From contig CAVZQE010000005.1 of assembly GCA_963777325.1 (NCBI GenBank), positions 124,001 through 188,000 on the forward strand: a stretch of DNA of 64,000 nt. Direction: 5' to 3'. The notes beneath the pieces were generated by a model. The model was not told the origin of the DNA. It did no database searches and was given only the letters and a program-made list of their open reading frames with translations. Every line of letters begins with the position of its first letter. The first letter of the stretch is position 1. A program made the translations under genes and the position numbers. Source of the stretch: JAFAXA01 sp963777325 (lineage in GTDB: Bacteria; Pseudomonadota; Alphaproteobacteria; Acetobacterales; Acetobacteraceae). Shown here one piece after another: positions 1 to 8,744 of this stretch.

Positions 1-329
1 GACAGCCGCGCCGCCGCGCCGATGGAGGGCAGCGCCTCGCCGCGAAAGCCGAGCGTCGCGATGCGCGACAGGCCGTCGTCGGGCAGTTTCGAGGTCGCGT
101 GGCGCTGGATCGCGAGCGCGAGCTCGGCCGCGTTCATGCCGCCGCCGTCGTCCGCGACCTCGATGCGGCCGATGCCGCCCTGCTCGATCGCGATCGCGAT
201 GCGTCCGGCGCCCGCATCGAGCGCGTTCTCGACCAGTTCCTTCACCGCCGCCGCCGGGCGCTCGATTACCTCGCCGGCCGCGATGCGGTTCACGGTCGCC
301 TCGGGCAACAGGCGGATGCGCAACTCCAT
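1..329 (-). CDS. mutL: DNA mismatch repair protein MutL (N-terminal part, cut by window edge)
   Basis: This is the first 109 codons of MutL, the GHL-type ATPase that couples MutS mismatch recognition to downstream repair. The GHKL ATP-binding motifs are in order: KELVENALDAG (the Glu and Asn of motif I, about residues 30-40), VADDGGGM (DxGxG motif II), RHATSK, and GFRGEAL just before the window edge. The ATG at 327-329 begins MELRIRLLPE, the usual short MutL N-terminus. It is divergent from dctA with about 160 bases between the starts. The C-terminal dimerisation and endonuclease part lies outside the window. Confidence 0.95.
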   Translation of the reverse strand, partial: MELRIRLLPEATVNRIAAGEVIERPAAAVKELVENALDAGAGRIAIAIEQGGIGRIEVADDGGGMNAAELALAIQRHATSKLPDDGLSRIATLGFRGEALPSIGAAARL

Positions 330-493
330 CGCGCGCGACTCTAGCCGCAGCCGGTCCGGGCCTCCAGCACGCTCCGGTACTCGAACGAAACCCGGCCCAA
401 TTGCACCCTGGTCCGATGCCGGGCTTTGGCGGAGAATAGGGCTTGGCCGCGTTCGCCGACACCGAAGCGGACCGACCGGAGGAGATGAGCTTC

Positions 494-1844
494 ATGGCTG
501 ACGCAGTCACCGCCCGGCATGTGCCGGCCGCGCCGACCCGCCAACCCTGGTATAAGACGCTCTACATCCAGGTTCTGATCGCGATCGCGCTCGGCGTGCT
601 GATAGGCTACGCGGCGCCGCAGACTGCCAAATCCTTCAAGTGGTTGGGCGACGCCTTCATCGCGCTGATCAAGATGATGATCGCGCCGGTGATCTTCTGC
701 ACGATCGTGCATGGCATCTCCTCGATGGGCGATCTCAAGAAGGTCGGCCGCGTCGGGATCAAGGCGCTCGTCTATTTCGAGGTCATGTCGACCTTCGCGC
801 TGTTCGTGGGCGTGCTGGTGGGCGAGATCGTCCGTCCGGGCGCGGGCTTCGGAGCCGACCCCAAGACGCTCGATGCCTCGGCGGTCGCGGGCTACGCGAC
901 CGCCGCCGCCAAGGAGAGCGCCACCGGCCACATCCTGGCGATCATTCCGCGCAGCTTTTTCGACGCCCTCGCGGGCGGCGATCTGCTGCAGGTGCTGCTG
1001 ATCGCGATCCTGACCGGAGTCGTGGTCACCGGCATGGGCGAGCGCGCGGCCCCAATCGGTCACGTCATCGACATGGCCGGGCAGATTTTCTTTCGCATCA
1101 TCGGGTTGATCGTCAAGCTCGCGCCGATCGGAGCGTTCGGGGCGATGGCGTTCACCATTGGCCAGTACGGCGTTGCCAAGCTCGGCAATTTGGTCGGCCT
1201 GGTCGCAACCTTCTACCTGGCGAGCGTGCTGTTCGTGCTCATCGTGCTCGGCATTGTCGCCCGGATCGTCGGTTTCTCCATTCTCCGCTTCATCGCCTAC
1301 ATCAAGGACGAGTTGCTGATCGTGCTCGGCACCTCGTCCTCCGAAACCGTGCTGCCGCAGATGATGATGAAGATGGAGGGGCTCGGCGCGTCGAAGTCGG
1401 TGGTCGGCCTCGTGATCCCGACCGGCTACAGCTTCAATCTCGACGGCACCAACATCTACATGACCTTGGCGACGCTGTTCTTGGCGCAGGCCGTGGGTGC
1501 GGAATCTCAGCTTTGGGCAATATGCGACCATCATTCTCGTCGCCATGTTGACCTCGAAGGGCGCGTCGGGCGTGACCGGAGCCGGGTTCATCACGCTGGC
1601 GGCGACACTCGCCGCGATCCCGAACAATCCGGTGCCGGTCGCCGCCATGACCCTCGTGCTCGGCATCGACAAGTTCATGAGCGAGTGCCGCGCGCTGACC
1701 AACCTCGTCGGCAACGGTGTCGCCACGGTCGTGGTCAGCGCCTGGGAGAACGAGCTCGACCGGGAGGCGCTGCGGGAGGCGCTGGCGCGTCCCGTGGCCA
1801 TCGGCACCGACATGGAACGCGAACCGCTCGACCGCTCGATCTAG
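494..1844 (+). pseudogene. dctA: C4-dicarboxylate/H+ (Na+) symporter DctA, one frameshift
   Basis: DctA-family (SLC1/DAACS) inner-membrane carrier for succinate, fumarate and malate. Family motifs are clear: MMIAPVIFCTIVHGI near residue 60, LGTSSSETVLPQM, and GYSFNLDGTNIYMT. The frame then breaks in a GTGGGTG stretch near 1492-1497. The remaining C-terminus (LTSKGASGVTG, GIDKFMSECRALTNLVGNG) continues in the next frame to TAG at 1842-1844. Removing one G restores the family spacing between the AQA and TSKGA motifs, so a single-base insertion is the simplest explanation. The start at 494 is chosen because GGAGGAG at 478-484 lies nine bases upstream; ATG 485 is too close to it. If the shift is real, the product loses the last transport helices. 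Confidence 0.9.
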
Positions 1845-1845
1845 G

Positions 1846-3032
1846 TCACGGCGAAGGCCGTGGCCCGCGCGACCACGAGGCCGTCTCCCAAATCGCGACC
1901 ACGACCAGCACCGCCGTCGCGCTGGATGCGAGCTCCAGCAGCGACCACCTGGGCGCGAACGGCAGCAGAACCGCGAACAGCGCAAGTCCGATCACGTGCG
2001 ACAGCGGCGGCCGGCCTGCAATCGACCATTTGAACAGCAGGTTCCCCGCAAGATAGAGCGCCGGGCCGCCGAACCCGACGGAGATCGTCCCGCCGTCGGC
2101 CTGCATGTGCGGATGCGCGAGCGTCAGCTCGTCCGAGACCGCGCCGACGATCACGCCCGCGACGATCGGCAGATGCAGATAGGTGTAGGCGATGCGGGCT
2201 AGCCGTCCGGGTTCGCTGTCCGCCGCGATGCGTTCGGACCACGCTCGACCGCCCGGTCGAAATAGATCCACCACAGCGCGACGCTGCCCGCGAAGGCGAC
2301 GGCGAACGCGAGGACGATCCCGGCGGTCCAGCGTGCCTCGCCGAAGGTGGTGCCGGTGACGACGATCTCCTCGCCGAGCGCGATCAGCACGAACAGCGAG
2401 CATCGCTCGGCGATGTGGCCGCCCTCGACGTCCCAGTCCCGCACCGTCGAACGGCCGAGGCCGGGCACGCGAAAGCCGAGCGCGGGGCCGGCATATTCGA
2501 GGCCGAGCGCCAAGCACCAGAGCGCGACGCGCGCGCCGCCCAACAGCAGGCCACCCGCGATCCAGACCGCCGCCGAGACGCTCAGCCACGCCGTGATCCG
2601 CTGAAAATTACGATAGTTACCACCGGGGCTGCCCCGCAGCGCCGCCAGCATGAACAGGCTGCGGCCGACCTGCATGCCGGAGTAGGCGAGGGCGAAGCTC
2701 AGGCCCGACTTGCCGAATGCGCCCGGGATCGAGGTGGACAGCACGAGGCCTGCCAGCATCAGGGCGAGCAGGAGCAGGCGAACGGGGGTGCGGTCGGGGT
2801 CCAGCCAGTTCGTGACCCAGGACGTGTAAATCCAGACCCACCACACCGCCATCAGCAGCAGCAGCGTCTCGCCCGCGCCCTGACGGGTCAGATTGCCCAG
2901 CAGGTGGTGCGAGAGCTGCGTGACGGCGAAAACGAACACGAGATCGAAGAACAGCTCGATGTTGGTGACGCGGCCGCTGGCCTCGCCCTCTCGCGGCCGT
3001 AACAGGCTCTGGCCGTGGTCCCTCGGCGCCAT
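1846..3032 (-). pseudogene. Low-temperature-requirement A (LtrA) family membrane protein, one frameshift
   Basis: A multi-pass membrane protein of the LtrA family, whose molecular role is not established. The N-terminal family motif NIELFFDLVFVFAVTQLSHH lies about 20 residues from the ATG at 3030-3032. Further markers are WWVWIYTSWVTNWLDP, AERCSLFVLIALGEEIV and WWIYFDRAVE. The frame shifts near 2243, after which AYTYLHLPIVAGVI and the remaining C-terminal helices continue in another frame to a stop at 1846-1848. One missing base would restore a protein of about 395 residues, a normal length. It converges on dctA with only one base between the stops. Confidence 0.8.
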
Positions 3033-3134
3033 TCGTCCGCCTCCGCCGCCCATTTCCGGCGGGCGCCGTGGCTTGCGCCCGCCGTCGTTTTGTCTATGCA
3101 TCAAGACCGCGTTCACGGCCAACGATTTGGGCCC

Positions 3135-3542
3135 ATGATGAAACCTGCGCTTGCCGTTCTCCTGTTGCTGGCCGGGCTTGCCGCCTGCCAGAAGGTGCCG
3201 AAGGAGAACTACTTCGTGTTCTTCGACAAATGGTCGGCCGAGCTGGATCAGCAGAGCCAGACTTTGATCCGGGCGGCCGCGCATTATGCCAGCTCGCATC
3301 CGCAGGAGCCGATCGTGGTGATCGGCTACGCCGACCCGACGGGCAGCAAGGAGGCAAACAAAGACATCTCGGCGGTGCGGGCGGACGCGGTGCGGGACGC
3401 GCTCGTGCGCGACGGCGTCGCTTCAGCCCGGATCACGACCCACGCGCATGGCGAGGTGCAGCCGACCTGGACGGACCAGGAGGCCCGCCGCGTGGAGATC
3501 CGTGTCGGCGTCGAACACCCCGTAAGCACGTTGCGGCTGTAG
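3135..3542 (+). CDS. OmpA-like peptidoglycan-associated lipoprotein
   Basis: A small outer-membrane lipoprotein with an OmpA/Pal-like domain. The start MMKPALAVLLLLAGLAAC gives a short lipobox signal peptide with the acylated Cys at about residue 18. The remaining domain shows the OmpA-family core: YFVFFDKWSAELDQQ, then IVVIGYADPTGSKEANKD and a closing QEARRVEIRVG. Such domains bind meso-diaminopimelate of peptidoglycan. At about 135 residues it is a minimal version without an extra N-terminal region. It stands alone between divergent LtrA and the downstream lactonase; no operon is evident. Confidence 0.85.
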   Translation: MMKPALAVLLLLAGLAACQKVPKENYFVFFDKWSAELDQQSQTLIRAAAHYASSHPQEPIVVIGYADPTGSKEANKDISAVRADAVRDALVRDGVASARITTHAHGEVQPTWTDQEARRVEIRVGVEHPVSTLRL

Positions 3543-3600
3543 GTTCACGCCCGGCTGAGGTGCTACGCTCCTGGCGAGAGCAGCCCAGGGGAGAACCACG

Positions 3601-4800
3601 ATGCCGCAGAGCATTGGCGCACGCACGCTGTCGCGTCGGACGGCGCTCATCGCGGGGGCCGCTTCCCTCGCTGGCACAGCGGCGCGTGCACAGCCGGCGG
3701 CCAAGCTGGGCACACCGCCCAGCGTCGTCACCAGCCCGCCCCGGCAATGGGGACGCGGCGCGCCGCCCGAAATCTACCCCGATCCCGACATTGTCGTCCT
3801 CGACCCCGCCTTCGAGCCGTACTTGCTCGGCATCACCGCGATCCATCGCGCCTGGACGGGGTTCCGGTGGGCGGAGGGACCGGCCTGGTCGTCCGAGGGG
3901 CGCTATCTGCTGTTCAGCGACGTGCAGGGCAACACGCAGCATCGTTACAATTGGGACGATGGCCGCGTGACGCCGTTCCGAAAGCCCTCGTATAACAGCA
4001 ACGGCAATTCCTTCGATTTCCAGGGCCGCCAGCTCTCGACTGAGGATTTCTTCCGCCGCGTCGTCCGTTGGGAGCACGACGGCACGATGACGGTGATCGC
4101 GGACAGTTTCGAGGGCAAGCCGCTCAACTCGCCGAACGATCTCGTGCCGCACCCGGATGGCAGCATCTGGTTCACCGACCCGAGCTACGGCGTCACGCTG
4201 TCCGAGGGCCATCCCGATGAAGCGGGCGGCCCGAGCAATGCGCAGGGCAGGTTGAACCCGGGCGTCGGCGCGCCGCTCGCAGGCCTTGCCGGCGGCCGCA
4301 AGCGCGAGCTGCCGACCAACACCTATCGCTGGGACCCGAGCGGGCGACTCGACCTGGTGGCGACGCAGGACCAGGTGCCGGACCCGAACGGCATCTGCTT
4401 CTCGCCCGACTACAAGACGCTCTACATCATCAGCACCGGCAAGGGTCCGGGCGACACCGGGGAGGGTGGCAAGGGCGTGATCTTCGCGTTCGACGTGGAC
4501 GGCACCAAGCTCACCAATCAGCGGCAATTCACGGACATGATGATCGACGGCGTGCATTGCGGCCCGGACGGCATGCGGGCCGACGTGACGGGCGCGCTCT
4601 GGTGCGGCAGCAATGCGCCGCTCGGCTATTCGGGGGTGGTGGTGTTCAGCCCACAAGGCAAGCCGCTCGGCCGCATCCGCCTGCCGGAAGCCTGCGCCAA
4701 TCTCGCCTTCGGCGGCCCGCAACGGAACCATCTGTTCATGTGCGCGAGCCAGTCCCTATACGCGCTGCAGGTGCAGACGCAGGGAGCCGCGCCGGGATAG
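3601..4800 (+). CDS. Exported SMP-30/gluconolactonase-like beta-propeller hydrolase
   Basis: A 399-residue protein of the SMP-30/gluconolactonase/LRE-like family, six-bladed propellers that hydrolyse sugar lactones or related esters using a bound divalent metal. The leader has twin arginines (TLSRRTALIAGAASLAGTAARAQ), pointing to Tat export. Family landmarks are RWAEGPAWSSEGRYLLFSDV near residue 90 (metal-binding Glu), SPNDLVPHPDGSIWFTDPSY near 180, DPNGICFSPDYKTLYII near 260 and DGVHCGPDGMRADVTGALW near 315. Substrate cannot be set from sequence; secreted members often act on plant or sugar lactones. A purine-rich GGGGAGAACC precedes the ATG. Confident for fold, not for substrate. Confidence 0.85.
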   Translation: MPQSIGARTLSRRTALIAGAASLAGTAARAQPAAKLGTPPSVVTSPPRQWGRGAPPEIYPDPDIVVLDPAFEPYLLGITAIHRAWTGFRWAEGPAWSSEGRYLLFSDVQGNTQHRYNWDDGRVTPFRKPSYNSNGNSFDFQGRQLSTEDFFRRVVRWEHDGTMTVIADSFEGKPLNSPNDLVPHPDGSIWFTDPSYGVTLSEGHPDEAGGPSNAQGRLNPGVGAPLAGLAGGRKRELPTNTYRWDPSGRLDLVATQDQVPDPNGICFSPDYKTLYIISTGKGPGDTGEGGKGVIFAFDVDGTKLTNQRQFTDMMIDGVHCGPDGMRADVTGALWCGSNAPLGYSGVVVFSPQGKPLGRIRLPEACANLAFGGPQRNHLFMCASQSLYALQVQTQGAAPG

Positions 4801-4882
4801 GCGGCCCGGAGCGCGTCACTGTCCACGCCATGCAGGGCAACCCGGCGAGGATGCAGGTTCGGGCAAGGTCGACGGCCGCGCC

Positions 4883-6598
4883 TTACTGCCGCAGCGTAGT
4901 CCGCAAGCGATCCGCCAGTCGGGTGGCGTCCGGATCGCCCAATGCCTTGGCCTTTCCGTACCAGAACGCAGCCGCTGCCCGGTCGGGCTGGACGCCTCTC
5001 GCGCCCAACTGGGCCAGGAAGTCCGGGTCGTATGTCTTGCCGAGGGCGAGGGCGGCGGCGGCGTTGCTCGATGCCGCACGCTCGAACAGGAGGCGCGCCG
5101 CTCCCACGTCGCCGTCCGCGAGCGCAGCGGCGCCTCGGCGCATCAGCGTCTCGACCACCGCGGCCGGCAAGGCGCGCTCCGCGCTCTCGGCCGGCGGCGC
5201 GGGCGCGGGGGCCGATCGAGACGTTTCGGCCGTGGGCGGCGCGGAAGCGGGTGAGGCGTCGGGCGTGCTTGTCGCGTCCGGGATGACGGGCGGCGGCGCG
5301 GGCGCATCCTGGCCCGCCCGCGGCGCGGGTGCGGGGGCCGATCGAGACGTTTCGGCCGTGGGCGGCGCGGAAGCGGGTGAGGCGTCGGGCGTGCTTGCCG
5401 CGTCCGGGATGACGGGCGGCGGCGCGGGTGCATCCTGGCCTGCCCGCGGCGCGGGTGCGGAGGCCGATCGAGACGTTTCGGCCGTGGGCGGCGCGGAAGC
5501 GGGTGAGGCGTCGGGCGTGCTTGCCGCGTCCGGGATGACGGGCGGCGGCGCGGGCGCATCCTGGCCTGCCTGCGGCTCGTGTGCGGCGTCCGGTCGAGGC
5601 GTTTCGGGTGTGGGCGGCGCGGAAGCGGGCGCGGCGTCCGGCGTGCTTGTGGCATCCGGAATGACGGGCGGCGGCGCGGGCGCCTCTTCTGTCGCGCGCT
5701 GCTCGGCCTGAGCCGCTGGCTGGGAAGCGGCCGGAGCTTCCGTCCGTTCGGCGGAGGGACGCGCGAGATCGGAAACGAGAGGGGCGTTTCCATTCGGGGA
5801 GGCGGCTTGCGGGCGGTGATGGACCGAATACGGTGCGTCGAATGCTTTGAGATAGGCCGCCGAGGATACGCCCGCGGCGAGCAGAAGCAGCAATCCGAGC
5901 GCTACGCCGCCGCCGTGACGTCGTGCTTTTCCCTCGGTGCCGTCCTGCTTGACGGTTCCCGACGTCGGAAGCGATCCGGCGGGCGCGGGCGCATGTCCGT
6001 GCGCGCTGGCCGAGGGATGGAGACATGCATCGAGGTCAATCACATCGCTGCCGGCCCCCGCCGGAATGCAGCGCTGCAAGGACTGACGCTCACCGAGCAG
6101 TATGACCTTCAGCGAGAGGCCGTTCGAGCCGAGCAGGGCGGGTAGGACCGCGAGGCGGCCCAGCACGTCTCGCGGCGTATGCTCGGCCTCGTCTATGACG
6201 AGAACGCGATCGATCTTCACGCCCGCAACCCCGCGCGTCACCGCGGATATTGCGCTCTCGAGATTGCTGCTGCGCAGCGTACCCGGCGCGCGATCCAGGA
6301 TCCGTTCCAGGAGCATCGCGAGCGTGAGCGGCGCCTCGCGCTGGGCTGCTGCTCTCGCAACCTGCATGCGGCCGGGCCGGGCTCGCAGACTCTCGTCCAA
6401 GGCACGCTCCGCCTGCGACGGCGCGCCCCCTGCCAACACAAGGAACGGCTTGTTGTTCCGGAGTGCCCGGGCCACCGCGAGCTGAAGGCCTGGAGGAAGC
6501 AGCGCGTCCCGCGCGCGAGAACCCGCTTGCTCCGCATCGGCCTTCTCTCTGAGAAGATCCAGCAGAACCGACCGGTGGCGCGGATGAAGGTCTATCAT
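4883..6598 (-). CDS. ExeA/GspA-like ATPase-domain membrane protein with repetitive linker and C-terminal Sel1/TPR region
   Basis: About 570 residues in four parts. Residues 1-215 resemble the AAA domain of ExeA/GspA secretion ATPases: a recognisable Walker B (RVLVIDEAEHTPR) and a sensor-like VILLGERQSLQRC. Where the P-loop should be there is FLVLAGGAPSQAERAL, without GxxxxGKT/S, so ATP hydrolysis is doubtful. A transmembrane helix follows (VALGLLLLLAAGVSSAAYL). A long Pro/Ala/Ser/Thr-rich linker then contains 42-residue repeats. The last 90 residues (ALADGDVGAARLLFERAASS, AFWYGKAKALGDPDA) look like Sel1-type tetratricopeptide repeats. The topology suggests a cytoplasmic ATPase-like head and a periplasmic peptide- or wall-binding tail. 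The start at 6598 gives MIDLHPRHRS; no strong ribosome site is visible. Confidence 0.65.
   Translation of the reverse strand: MIDLHPRHRSVLLDLLREKADAEQAGSRARDALLPPGLQLAVARALRNNKPFLVLAGGAPSQAERALDESLRARPGRMQVARAAAQREAPLTLAMLLERILDRAPGTLRSSNLESAISAVTRGVAGVKIDRVLVIDEAEHTPRDVLGRLAVLPALLGSNGLSLKVILLGERQSLQRCIPAGAGSDVIDLDACLHPSASAHGHAPAPAGSLPTSGTVKQDGTEGKARRHGGGVALGLLLLLAAGVSSAAYLKAFDAPYSVHHRPQAASPNGNAPLVSDLARPSAERTEAPAASQPAAQAEQRATEEAPAPPPVIPDATSTPDAAPASAPPTPETPRPDAAHEPQAGQDAPAPPPVIPDAASTPDASPASAPPTAETSRSASAPAPRAGQDAPAPPPVIPDAASTPDASPASAPPTAETSRSAPAPAPRAGQDAPAPPPVIPDATSTPDASPASAPPTAETSRSAPAPAPPAESAERALPAAVVETLMRRGAAALADGDVGAARLLFERAASSNAAAALALGKTYDPDFLAQLGARGVQPDRAAAAFWYGKAKALGDPDATRLADRLRTTLRQ
5185..5690 (-). 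repeat. 126-bp in-frame tandem repeat (about four units)
   Basis: The same block recurs with a period of exactly 126 bases (for example ATGACGGGCGGCGGCGCGGG at 5283 and 5409, with close copies at 5535 and 5661). Each unit encodes 42 residues of the linker of the ExeA-like protein, with the core APAPPPVIPDA. The inner copies are nearly identical and the copy nearest the membrane helix is diverged. Being a multiple of three, copy-number change would lengthen or shorten the linker without breaking the frame. Confidence 0.9.
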
Positions 6599-6757
6599 GG
6601 GAGATGGCGGTTTGTGCGACACCTTCGCTGGCCAGGCAATACGAAAAGAGCGGTATCGAACCGACCCTGCTCGATTGGGGCGGTCCGCATCTGGGAACGA
6701 CCCTGGAATGTGTGTCACCGATCGCATATCGTCTCGCCGGCATCTCTGGAGGCCAAA

Positions 6758-7903
6758 ATGCCAATCAAATCGATCATGGGATTGCTGGTCGTGGCTTTGG
6801 CCCTGCTCGGGCCGGCGGCAGCCCAGACGCGGGCTGCGCGAAGCGACGCCGGAGGTCCGATCCCAAATCTGCGGACGAGGGAGGGGCTCGCCATCGAGAA
6901 GCTGAACGCCTGGACGGTCGGGTTGGCCGGTGGGCAGCTCGAAGGCGCGCCGATCCGCTTCGCCACGGATATCGCGCGCGTCGTGGACGACGGGGATAAT
7001 CTTCACGTACTGCCGATCGTCACGCGCGGGCCGGCGGAGAACGTGGAAGCGCTACTCTACCTGAGGGGCGTGGACGCAGCGATCATCAACGCGGACTCCC
7101 TTGAGGAGTTCGAGCATCTGGTGCCCAACATCCGGCAGCGCATTACTTACATTGTCAACCTGTTTCCCTCCGAACTGCACATCTTCGTCCGCCCAGGGAT
7201 CAACTCGCTCGACGATCTCAAGGGCAAAAAGGTCAACTTCAACACGCCAGGCACCACGGCCGCCTATTCCGGCCCGCTGATCTTCAACAAGCTGAAGCTC
7301 GACGTAGACAAGACGTTCATCCCGCATCAGGTCGCGCTGGAGCAGATGCGCTCGGGGAAGGGAGATATCGCGGCGGTCGTGTTCCTCACGTCCAAGCCCG
7401 TCGATGCGTTCCAGCGAGGAAAATGGGGACCGGGCTTCAAGTTCCTCCCCGTGCCGTTCGAAGATTTCGACCTTTACCTGCCGTCGGAGCTGACCTCCAG
7501 CGACTATCCCGGCCTGATCCCCGAAGGACAGAAGGTGCAGACGATCGCCGTCCCGACTATCCTCGCCGCCTATAACTGGCCGAAGGGTTCGGACCGTTAT
7601 CGTCGGGTCGCCCGGCTGACGGACTACCTGTTCGCGCGCCTCGGCAGGTTGCAGCAACCCGGCTTTCACCCCGCCTGGAAGAATGTGAGCCTGGACGCCC
7701 AGGTTCACGGTCTGAACCGTTTTCCCGCCGCTCAGGAATGGCTGGACCAGAACCCGCCGAAGCGGGTCTCGGAAAACTCAAGCGGCTCCGGCGCCGTGTC
7801 CCAAGCGATGCCGGCCGGCGTCCGTGGGGCGGCGCCGAACAATCCAGCCGAGCAGGAACGCTTGTTCCAGGAGTTCATGAAGTGGAAGAGCCAGCAGCGC
7901 TGA
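6758..7903 (+). CDS. TAXI-family TRAP-type periplasmic solute receptor
   Basis: A 381-residue secreted receptor of the TAXI type (TRAP-associated extracytoplasmic immunogenic protein). The signal peptide is MPIKSIMGLLVVALALLGPAAAQ. Typical features are RFATDIARVVDDGDNLHVLP near residue 65, RGPAENVEALLYLRGVDAAI, IFVRPGINSLDDLKGKKVNF near 140 and TPGTTAAYSGPLIF. GGAGG at 6748-6752 fits the ATG at 6758. Unusually, no TRAP membrane component is adjacent; instead a DsrE-like protein and a Cys-rich miniprotein follow. The last 60 residues (after EWLDQNPPKR) are low-complexity and end in a polar helix, absent from many relatives. The ligand is unknown. Confidence 0.85.
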   Translation: MPIKSIMGLLVVALALLGPAAAQTRAARSDAGGPIPNLRTREGLAIEKLNAWTVGLAGGQLEGAPIRFATDIARVVDDGDNLHVLPIVTRGPAENVEALLYLRGVDAAIINADSLEEFEHLVPNIRQRITYIVNLFPSELHIFVRPGINSLDDLKGKKVNFNTPGTTAAYSGPLIFNKLKLDVDKTFIPHQVALEQMRSGKGDIAAVVFLTSKPVDAFQRGKWGPGFKFLPVPFEDFDLYLPSELTSSDYPGLIPEGQKVQTIAVPTILAAYNWPKGSDRYRRVARLTDYLFARLGRLQQPGFHPAWKNVSLDAQVHGLNRFPAAQEWLDQNPPKRVSENSSGSGAVSQAMPAGVRGAAPNNPAEQERLFQEFMKWKSQQR

Positions 7904-7941
7904 GGCGCCGGAGCAGGCCGCCAAGCGAGGAGGAGATGGTC

Positions 7942-8433
7942 ATGCGACGGATCCCGGGCTTTCTGGTTGCGGCGCTTGCATGTGCTTGCTTGCTGCTCGC
8001 CGCGCCGCCGCACGCGCGGGCGCAGATGTCGAAGCCGGTGCCGCACCGGTCGGAGCAGCATCGGACCCATCATCGCATCGTGTTCCAGGTCAGCACGAAC
8101 GATCCGGCGGTCATGAATCTCATCATGAACAACGCCGAGAACCTGTCGAAATACTACAAATCGAAAGGCGAGACGGCCGAGATGGAATTTGTCGCCTACG
8201 GTCCCGGCCTGAACATGGTCCGCAGCGACACGTCGCCGGTCAAGGACCGCTTGGCTGCACTCACGAGCAGCACGAAAAACCTGGTCGTGTCCGGCTGCGG
8301 CAACACGCTGAGCAATCAGTCCAAGATGGAGAACAAGGAGATCACGTTGTTGCCGGAGGCCCGGATCGTGCCCACCGGCATCGGCCGCATCGTGGAGTTG
8401 CAGGAGCAGGGCTGGACATATGTACGCCCGTAA
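7942..8433 (+). CDS. Exported DsrE/DsrF-like family protein
   Basis: A 163-residue protein with a signal peptide (MRRIPGFLVAALACACLLLA, then HARAQ) followed by a DsrE-like fold. Markers are HHRIVFQVSTNDPAVMNLIM, NNAENLSKYY, EFVAYGPGLNMVRSDTSPV and VVSGCGNTL, where the Cys occupies the position used by thiol-active members. DsrE-type domains are known in sulfur relay and other small-molecule systems; periplasmic versions are of unknown role. ATG 7942 is preferred over 7936 because GAGGAGGAG lies 6-7 bases before it. It lies 38 bases after the TAXI receptor and overlaps the next gene by 14 bases, so the three are probably co-transcribed. Confidence 0.75.
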   Translation: MRRIPGFLVAALACACLLLAAPPHARAQMSKPVPHRSEQHRTHHRIVFQVSTNDPAVMNLIMNNAENLSKYYKSKGETAEMEFVAYGPGLNMVRSDTSPVKDRLAALTSSTKNLVVSGCGNTLSNQSKMENKEITLLPEARIVPTGIGRIVELQEQGWTYVRP

Positions 8434-8701
8434 GGCGCTCGCGACCGCCGCTTGCCTCGGCGTCCTCGCTCTCGGCTGGGCTGCCGCGCCTTCGCCCGCT
8501 CGAGCGCAGGCTTCCGGCAACTGCGCGTCCTGCGTCCTTGCCTCAAGCTGCACCGGTCAGCGCGACAGCTGCATTGCTGAGTGCGAGGCGCGGATCTTCA
8601 CGATCGATCCGAGACGCGACGCGTGCATCCAGGCGTGCCGAGCCAAATCCGTCCAATGCACGAGGATCGCCGACAGCTGCCGCGCCCAGAACAGGTGCTA
8701 G
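8420..8701 (+). CDS. Secreted 10-cysteine miniprotein, unknown function
   Basis: A 93-residue protein with a signal peptide ending ARAQ near residue 30. The mature part of about 60 residues contains ten cysteines: NCASC, SSC, RDSC, AEC, RDAC, QAC, VQC, DSC and NRC at the very end. The paired CxxxC spacing (SCIAEC, ACIQAC) suggests a helical hairpin held by disulfides. Its ATG lies inside the end of the DsrE-like gene (14-base overlap), indicating translational coupling. I do not recognise the family. With a thiol-type DsrE protein and a TAXI receptor upstream, a periplasmic redox or metal-binding role is conceivable but is inference only. Confidence 0.7.
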   Translation: MYARKALATAACLGVLALGWAAAPSPARAQASGNCASCVLASSCTGQRDSCIAECEARIFTIDPRRDACIQACRAKSVQCTRIADSCRAQNRC

Positions 8702-8744
8702 TGACGATCGGAAGCAACCGCTGGAGCTTTCCCGCTGATCCCTG

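Noticed and set aside
341..1813. 490-codon minus-strand frame over dctA
   Set aside because: Composition (His/Arg/Asp-rich) marks it as a shadow; dctA motifs on the plus strand are decisive despite its frameshift.
5185..5690. Possible CRISPR array
   Set aside because: Units are 126 bases without unique spacers and lie in frame inside a protein.
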